Positions 7,256 to 14,945 of a stretch of DNA of 14,945 nucleotides are shown one piece after another. The DNA is from an uncultured Mesorhizobium sp. (GTDB taxonomy: Bacteria > Pseudomonadota > Alphaproteobacteria > Rhizobiales > Rhizobiaceae): the NCBI GenBank assembly GCA_950071955.1, contig CATMOC010000025.1:1-14945 (forward strand). The letters are read 5' to 3'. The translations under genes were made by a program, and so were the position numbers. Position 1 is the first letter of the stretch, and every line of letters begins with the position of its first letter. Under the pieces are notes generated by a model. That model ran no database searches and was not told the DNA's origin. It saw only the letters and a program-made list of their open reading frames with translations.

Positions 7256-7288
7256 ATGCCGCATTTTTGAAACATTCTGCGGCATTTC
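7256..7288 (+). terminator. Hairpin after clpP, possible terminator or control element
   Basis: ATGCCGCA (7256-7263) and TGCGGCAT (7278-7285) form a perfect 8-bp stem with a 14-base loop, followed by a short TT. The loop contains TTTTTGAAAC, which looks like a heat-shock sigma factor -35 element, with CACATATA (7292-7299) downstream. The spacing of about 18 bases is longer than usual for that promoter type. It may end clpP messages, start clpX ones, or both. Confidence 0.35.
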
Positions 7289-7523
7289 TGTCACATATAG
7301 GTGTTCCCACGGGGCTGGCAGCGGCCTACGTTAAGCCTATGTTGAGTTCCCGGGGGATAGCCTCGGCCTGTTTTGGCGAATCGTTGCTGCGCCTCGTGTT
7401 TTGTGTATCGTTCGAAGGTGCCGGGGCCTGCATGCAGGAACAGGAGGCGGCACGCTTGACCGTCGGACGGCTAAGCCCCGAAGTCGGGCGACCGGCCGGC
7501 AGGGACTGAAAGGACTGGAAGGC

Positions 7524-8798
<1,275 letters not shown>

Positions 8799-9014
8799 AG
8801 CGGGTCCCGCGACTGACGTTCCTTTCCGGCGGCGAAGCGTGCCGTTCGTCCGAGTGCAGATTGCGTCGCGGTCAGCGGCGCTATCGCGATCCTGATCCTC
8901 GTCGCTGCCCGGTTCCGCTACAGTCTCCGGATGCGGCGTCCAGCCTTCCTGACGCAGGGCGCGAGGCCTGCCGAGGGCATCCGCACGGCGCCCTTTCCCG
9001 GCCGGCGCGGGCAC

Positions 9015-9051
9015 TTGATCTTTGTCGGATGCGACGCCAATTAACGATTAT
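9015..9051 (+). promoter_or_regulatory. Candidate lon promoter region
   Basis: The 376 bases between clpX and lon hold no convincing gene or terminator. The best promoter-like text is here: TTGATC (9015-9020), TTGTCG (9022-9027), then AATTAA and GATTAT (9046-9051). TTGTCG-N18-GATTAT is the best sigma-70-like pairing. The preceding CTTGATC could instead be a heat-shock -35. None matches consensus closely. The leader would be about 115 bases long. Confidence 0.3.
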
Positions 9052-9174
9052 CGGACCGGTCGATCTTCACGTGCTGTCGAGCACTCCCAACTCGTGGATA
9101 GGCGTGGAGCAACACCGGGGCTACAATGAGATTCGCGGTTGGCTCATGGCGGCCGTGAAGTGAAAGGCAAGACA

Positions 9175-11589
<2,415 letters not shown>

Positions 11590-11616
11590 GCCGGCTGCCC
11601 GATGTGACTGCTAATG

Positions 11617-11644
11617 AAGGCCGGGCCAGGTGCCCGGCCTTTTC
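11617..11644 (+). terminator. Intrinsic terminator of lon
   Basis: AAGGCCGGGC (11617-11626) pairs perfectly over ten bases with GCCCGGCCTT (11632-11641), with a 5-base loop, and the sequence continues TTTCTATT. The GC-rich stem followed by U-rich RNA is a textbook intrinsic terminator, placed 27 bases after the lon stop. Confidence 0.88.
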
Positions 11645-11698
11645 TATTCATCGGGGCAAAAAAACCGCGGAATTCCGGGGTTTTCGCCCATTTGCGGC

Positions 11699-11727
11699 TT
11701 GGTTGTCGCGCGCGATGTCACTAGAGT
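11699..11727 (+). promoter_or_regulatory. Likely hupB promoter
   Basis: TTGGTT (11699-11704, preceded by C) and TAGAGT (11722-11727, preceded by C) are separated by exactly 17 bases, in good agreement with the rhizobial CTTGAC-N17-CTATAT form. It lies between the lon terminator and the hupB ATG and would give a leader of about 50 bases. Confidence 0.5.
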
Positions 11728-11783
11728 CCCGCCGCGGCCGTGGAGTCGCAAGAATGCGGTCTATTGAACAATATGAGGATTTC

Positions 11784-12056
11784 ATGAACAAGAACGAACT
11801 CGTATCGGCTGTGGCGGAGGCGGCCAAACTTTCCAAGAGCGACGCTCAGTCTGCTGTGGAAGCTGTTTTTTCGGTGATCACCGGCGAACTCAAGAAGGGC
11901 GGCGACGTCCGTCTCGTCGGGTTCGGCAATTTCGAGGTGTCCAAGCGCGAGGCTTCCACGGGTCGAAACCCGCAGACCGGCGCTCCTGTTCAGATTCCTG
12001 CCCGCAACGTACCGAAGTTTTCGGCCGGCAAGGGCCTCAAGGACGCCGTCAACTGA
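11784..12056 (+). CDS. hupB: DNA-binding protein HU
   Basis: This 90-residue histone-like protein acts as a dimer that bends and compacts DNA in the nucleoid. It begins MNKNELVSAVAEAAKLSK and carries the invariant core GDVRLVGFGNFEV and the DNA-gripping arm with RNPQTG, where P63 is the proline that intercalates between base pairs. The end PKFSAGKGLKDAVN is typical of HU rather than IHF. GAGGA lies four to five bases before the ATG, which is close but usable. It has its own promoter and a terminator separates it from lon, so it can be expressed independently even though the lon-hup order is widely conserved. In several rhizobia, as I recall, this is the position from which the nuo operon continues; here a lysR-fds block follows instead. 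Confidence 0.98.
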   Translation: MNKNELVSAVAEAAKLSKSDAQSAVEAVFSVITGELKKGGDVRLVGFGNFEVSKREASTGRNPQTGAPVQIPARNVPKFSAGKGLKDAVN

Positions 12057-12072
12057 CCATTCCGACGGGTTT

Positions 12073-12101
12073 GGAGGGCCGGACGACACCGGACCCCCTC
12101 C
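12073..12101 (+). terminator. Possible hupB terminator
   Basis: GGAGGGCCGG (12073-12082) can pair with CCGG (12089-12092) and CCCTCC (12096-12101), with a three-base bulge and a 6-base loop. It lies 17 bases after the hupB stop. There is no T run after it, so it is a strong hairpin but only a weak intrinsic terminator. Confidence 0.4.
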
Positions 12102-12103
12102 CT

Positions 12104-12151
12104 GTTCGCGGCGGAGAGTGCCGTTTGCTCGGCCAACGCCTCGCCGCGAAC
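12104..12151. repeat. 10-bp perfect inverted repeat between hupB and lysR
   Basis: GTTCGCGGCG (12104-12113) and CGCCGCGAAC (12142-12151) are exact reverse complements. The 28-base loop contains a smaller GCCG/CGGC hairpin (12120-12133). It sits directly after the terminator-like hairpin and about 60 bases before the lysR start. It could be an operator, an RNA structure in the lysR leader, or a mobile palindromic element. Confidence 0.45.
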
Positions 12152-12210
12152 CTTCCGGCCCGCGCTGCCATGCCGCCGATCGCGCGGTCCGATGCGGGGG
12201 CGGATAGAAC

Positions 12211-13122
12211 ATGATCGACAAGCTCGAATCCTTCATAATGCTGGCGAAGACTCAGCATTTCGGGCGCGCCGCCGAGGAACTGGGTGTCACGCAGCCGACG
12301 CTTTCGGCCGCCATCAAGCAGCTCGAGGACATTCTGGGCGTCATGCTGGTTAGGCGGGGCTCCCGCTTCCAGGGGCTGACGCCTGAGGGCGAGCAGGTGC
12401 TGGCTTGGGCGCAGCGCATCACCAGCGACGCGCGCACGATGCGCGAGGAGATGCGGGCCGCGCGGTTCGGGCTTTCGGGCCGCCTCAAGATTGCAGCGAT
12501 CCCCACCGCGCTCGCCATGACGCCGATGCTGACGACCCCATTCCGCGAAAAGCACCCCGGGGTATCGTTTTCCGTGCTGTCGCGGACCTCGATCGAGGTC
12601 CTGTCCATGCTCGGCAACCTCGATATCGACGCGGGCATAACCTACCTCGACAATGAGCCACTGGGCAACGTCGTGTCGGTACCGCTCTACTCGGAGCGCT
12701 ACCACCTGATCACCGCCGCCGGTAACCCCTATTCGGATCGGCCGAGGATCAGCTGGGCCGAGGTAGCGGAACTGCCGCTATGCCTGCTGACGCCGGACAT
12801 GCAGAACCGGCGCATCATCGATCTGCATCTCGCCGAAGCCGGGGCAACGGCGAGGCCGACGCTGGAGTCCAATTCGATGATCGTGCTCTTCTCCCACATC
12901 CGCACCGGCAAGTGGTCGTCGATCATGCCGATGAACCTGGCCGAGACTTTCGGCTTCGTCGAGCCGATCCGGGCGATCCCGATCGTCGAGCCGGACGCGA
13001 GCCATCTGGTCGGTCTCGTGGTGGCGCGGCGGGAGCCGCATACGCCGCTGGTTGCCGCATTCCTCGAACAGGCGCGTCGGCTCGCGGCCGATCTCGGACC
13101 CATGGCTCCATCGAACCCCTGA
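12211..13122 (+). CDS. LysR-type regulator, probably of the fds operon
   Basis: This 303-residue protein has the LysR layout. The N-terminal winged helix-turn-helix lies in residues 1-60 (FGRAAEELGVTQPTLSAAIKQLE), followed by the linker helix. The C-terminal effector-binding domain starts near residue 92 (GRLKIAAIPTALAM). It is closest in character to regulators found beside NAD-dependent formate dehydrogenase operons, called FdsR in Cupriavidus. It lies just upstream of fdsG in the same direction, whereas such regulators are more often divergent. ATG at 12211 is the natural start, although the ribosome site (GGGGGCGGA) is weak. A LysR-type operator is visible in front of fdsG. The effector is unknown. 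Regulator class is certain; control of fds is inferred from position and the operator. Confidence 0.92.
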   Translation: MIDKLESFIMLAKTQHFGRAAEELGVTQPTLSAAIKQLEDILGVMLVRRGSRFQGLTPEGEQVLAWAQRITSDARTMREEMRAARFGLSGRLKIAAIPTALAMTPMLTTPFREKHPGVSFSVLSRTSIEVLSMLGNLDIDAGITYLDNEPLGNVVSVPLYSERYHLITAAGNPYSDRPRISWAEVAELPLCLLTPDMQNRRIIDLHLAEAGATARPTLESNSMIVLFSHIRTGKWSSIMPMNLAETFGFVEPIRAIPIVEPDASHLVGLVVARREPHTPLVAAFLEQARRLAADLGPMAPSNP

Positions 13123-13166
13123 GGCGCCGTGTCAACCCGGCCCGCTTCAGGCTACGGCGGCCGATT

Positions 13167-13184
13167 CGTTCGGCCGAATGAACG
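13167..13184. repeat. Palindrome after lysR
   Basis: TTCGGCCGAA (13169-13178) is a perfect 10-bp palindrome. CGTTC (13167-13171) can alternatively pair with GAACG (13180-13184). It lies 45 bases after the lysR stop with no T run. It may be a weak terminator or a binding site. Confidence 0.3.
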
Positions 13185-13252
13185 AGGCTGCGGGGGTTGG
13201 CAGAGCAGATAGCCTTGGCCGCGCGACGCCGACGCTGACGTGCAAGGGAGAC

Positions 13253-13273
13253 TCGATAGAAACTTCCTATCGA
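13253..13273 (+). promoter_or_regulatory. LysR-type operator upstream of fdsG
   Basis: TCGATAG (13253-13259) and CTATCGA (13267-13273) are exact inverted copies separated by seven bases. Inside them is ATAG-N7-CTAT, which fits the T-N11-A rule for LysR-type recognition sites (T at 13257, A at 13269). Its centre is near 13263, about 64 bases before the inferred fds transcription start. That is the classical position of the primary LysR binding site. Confidence 0.6.
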
Positions 13274-13290
13274 CCGACGGATCGGCTTTA

Positions 13291-13337
13291 TTGATTCCGG
13301 GACTCCTTTGCGTTCATGATAGATCATTCAAGATCAT
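13291..13337 (+). promoter_or_regulatory. Candidate fds promoter with ATCAT half-sites
   Basis: TTGATT (13291-13296) and CATGAT (13315-13320) are 18 bases apart, putting transcription start near 13327. The weak -10 element suits an activator-dependent promoter. ATGATAGATCAT (13316-13327) is a palindrome around two central bases, and AGATCAT is repeated at 13321 and 13331, exactly ten bases apart. These may be secondary activator contacts or another regulator's site. Confidence 0.4.
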
Positions 13338-13357
13338 GGACGGGAGGGCGCTGCTCG

Positions 13358-13831
13358 ATGCAGACGCAAGGTACCCAGATCGAGCCCCGCACGACGGAAA
13401 TCGTCGAGGCGCATTCGGCCCTTGAGGGACCGCTGCTTCCGATCCTGCATGGGATACAGGAAGAGTTCGGCTACGTTCCCAGCGAAGCCCTTCCGATCAT
13501 CGCCGAGAAACTCAACCTTTCCCGCGCGGAAGTCCACGGGGTCGCTACTTTCTATCACGACTACCGAAAGCATCCTGCCGGCCGGCACGTCCTGAAACTC
13601 TGCCAGGCAGAAGCCTGCCAGTCGATGGGCTCGGACCAGGTGGCGGCGATGGTCAAATCCGCTCTTGGCATCGGCTTTCACGAGACGGCGGCCGACGGTT
13701 CGGTGACACTCGAACCCGTCTATTGCCTCGGCCTTTGCGCCTGCGCTCCGGCGGCGATGCTGGACGGCGCGGTGATCGGGCGCCTCGATGCCGACATGGT
13801 GCGTGAGATCGCCGCGGAGGTCCGCTCGTGA
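13358..13831 (+). CDS. fdsG: NAD-dependent formate dehydrogenase gamma subunit
   Basis: This 157-residue protein is the small subunit of the soluble molybdenum formate dehydrogenase FdsABG and is related to complex I subunit NuoE. It has a thioredoxin-like fold with one [2Fe-2S] cluster, whose ligands are C82 and C87 (LCQAEACQSMG) and C123 and C127 (YCLGLCAC). The N-terminal helical part contains LLPILHGIQEEFGYVP and VHGVATFYHDYRK, both typical of the family. ATG at 13358 is preferred, with GGAGG ten bases upstream; an ATG at 13316 would add 14 residues with no family character and would start before the proposed transcription start. Its stop overlaps the fdsB start by four bases, so translation is probably coupled. 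Confidence 0.93.
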   Translation: MQTQGTQIEPRTTEIVEAHSALEGPLLPILHGIQEEFGYVPSEALPIIAEKLNLSRAEVHGVATFYHDYRKHPAGRHVLKLCQAEACQSMGSDQVAAMVKSALGIGFHETAADGSVTLEPVYCLGLCACAPAAMLDGAVIGRLDADMVREIAAEVRS

Positions 13832-14945
13832 CCCGTACCATCTACATCCCCGGGGATTCCGGCGCGCTGGCACTCGGCGCGGACAAGGTCGCAGGCGCGA
13901 TAACAGCGGAGCTTCGGGTGCGCGGCATCGAAGCGACGATCGTGCGCAACGGATCGCGCGGCGCCTATTTCCTCGAGCCGATGGTCGAGGTTGAAACCGA
14001 TGCGGGACGCATCGCCTATGGTCCCGTCAGGCCGAGCGTCGTTGCATCGCTCTTCGAGGCGGATTTCCTGTCCGGCGCTGCGCACCCGAAGCGGCTCGGC
14101 CGGCCCGAGGAACTCCCGTTCCTGGCCCGGCAGACGCGGCTCACCTTCGCCCGTTGCGGCATCACCGACCCTCTGTCGCTGGCGGACTACGAAGCCCACG
14201 GCGGCCTTGCCGGCCTCAGGAAGGCGCTGGCGGTCGCACCGCTCGAGGTGGTGAAGACGGTGACGGAATCCGGCCTGCGCGGCCGCGGCGGAGCCGGCTT
14301 CCCGACCGGCATCAAGTGGCAGACCGTCCACGACGCCAAAGCCGCCAACAAGTACATCGTCTGCAACGCCGACGAGGGCGATTCGGGCACCTTCGCCGAC
14401 CGCATGATCATGGAAGGCGATCCCTTCGTGCTCATCGAGGGCATGGCGATTGCCGGTATCGCGGTCGGCGCGACGAAGGGCTACGTCTATATCCGCTCCG
14501 AATATCCCCACGCTGTCAGCGTGATGCGCCGCGCGATCGAGATCGCGCGCGAGGCGGGGATGCTCGGCTGGAACGTGCTCGGCTCACCGAACATGTTCGA
14601 CATAGAAGTGCGGGTCGGCGCCGGCGCCTATGTCTGCGGCGAGGAGACCTCGCTCTTGAATTCGCTTGAAGGCAAACGCGGCGTCGTGCGTGCCAAACCG
14701 CCGCTGCCGGCGCTGCAAGGCCTGTTCGGCAAGCCGACGGTGGTCAACAACGTCATCTCGCTCGCCTCCGTCCCGGTCATTCTCGACAAGGGCCCGGCCT
14801 TCTACAAGGATTTCGGTCTCGGCCGTTCGCGCGGCACCATCCCGATCCAGATCGCCGGCAACGTGAAGTACGGCGGTCTCTTCGAGGCCGCCTTCGGCAT
14901 GACGCTGGGCGAGAACGTGAACGACATCGGCGGCGGCACCGCTTC
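13828..14945 (+). CDS. fdsB: NAD-dependent formate dehydrogenase beta subunit, 5' part
   Basis: The gene starts at GTG 13828, sharing GTGA with the fdsG stop, and is open to the window end (372 codons seen; full-length relatives are about 520). Residues 1-110 form an N-terminal thioredoxin-like domain, as in FdsB. The NuoF-like core follows. GLRGRGGAGFPTG (149-161) is the FMN-binding loop, CNADEGDSGTFADR lies next, and GAGAYVCGEET (264-274) belongs to the NADH/FMN region. The [4Fe-4S] cysteines would lie beyond the edge. The subunit takes electrons from formate oxidation in FdsA and passes them to NAD+. fdsA, fdsC and fdsD are expected downstream. No frameshift is visible in the part shown. 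Confidence 0.95.
   Translation, partial: MTRTIYIPGDSGALALGADKVAGAITAELRVRGIEATIVRNGSRGAYFLEPMVEVETDAGRIAYGPVRPSVVASLFEADFLSGAAHPKRLGRPEELPFLARQTRLTFARCGITDPLSLADYEAHGGLAGLRKALAVAPLEVVKTVTESGLRGRGGAGFPTGIKWQTVHDAKAANKYIVCNADEGDSGTFADRMIMEGDPFVLIEGMAIAGIAVGATKGYVYIRSEYPHAVSVMRRAIEIAREAGMLGWNVLGSPNMFDIEVRVGAGAYVCGEETSLLNSLEGKRGVVRAKPPLPALQGLFGKPTVVNNVISLASVPVILDKGPAFYKDFGLGRSRGTIPIQIAGNVKYGGLFEAAFGMTLGENVNDIGGGTA

Noticed and set aside
7441..7490. TTGACC at 7456 as a clpX promoter -35
   Set aside because: No acceptable -10 element is found 16-18 bases downstream.
8861..9163. 100-codon frame between clpX and lon
   Set aside because: No ribosome site or protein-like composition; its end runs almost into the lon ribosome site.

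Overview
The window looks like chromosome of an alphaproteobacterium of the order Rhizobiales, probably a Mesorhizobium-like Phyllobacteriaceae. This is inferred from the high GC, the clpP-clpX-lon-hupB order and the character of the proteins. I could run no similarity search, so all family calls rest on motifs read from the sequence.

Left part (1-3511): the 3' end of a CoA-binding-domain gene converges on a minus-strand AraC-type regulator. The regulator is divergent from a stand-alone nuoB paralogue, a complex I [4Fe-4S] subunit with no other nuo gene in view. metY (O-acetylhomoserine sulfhydrylase) follows, tightly coupled to a small cupin gene. Region 3512-3994 has no convincing gene. It holds a 9-bp inverted repeat, a start-less open frame and a terminator-like hairpin.

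Middle (3995-6451): a cytochrome P450 on the minus strand is divergent from a FAD-dependent amine oxidase. The oxidase keeps the residues that define monomeric sarcosine oxidase. It is the most speculative functional pair in the window.

Core block (6592-12056): ClpP protease, its ClpX unfoldase, Lon protease and the nucleoid protein HU, all on the plus strand with separate intergenic gaps. This is a classic protein-quality-control cluster. lon ends at a strong intrinsic terminator, and hupB has its own recognisable promoter.

Right part (12211-14945): a LysR-type regulator, then the first two genes of an NAD-dependent molybdenum formate dehydrogenase operon, fdsG and fdsB, which overlap by 4 bases. 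fdsB runs off the window; fdsA and the maturation genes presumably follow. Between lysR and fdsG there is a near-perfect LysR-type operator, ATAG-N7-CTAT. Its centre lies about 64 bases before the inferred transcription start, which suggests the regulator activates formate oxidation directly.

Most of this is ordinary chromosomal content. The parts worth a second look are the orphan nuoB with its AraC neighbour, the P450/amine-oxidase pair, the structured metY leader and the fds control region. I see no CRISPR array, insertion sequence, tRNA or rRNA, and no clear sign of a wholly new system.
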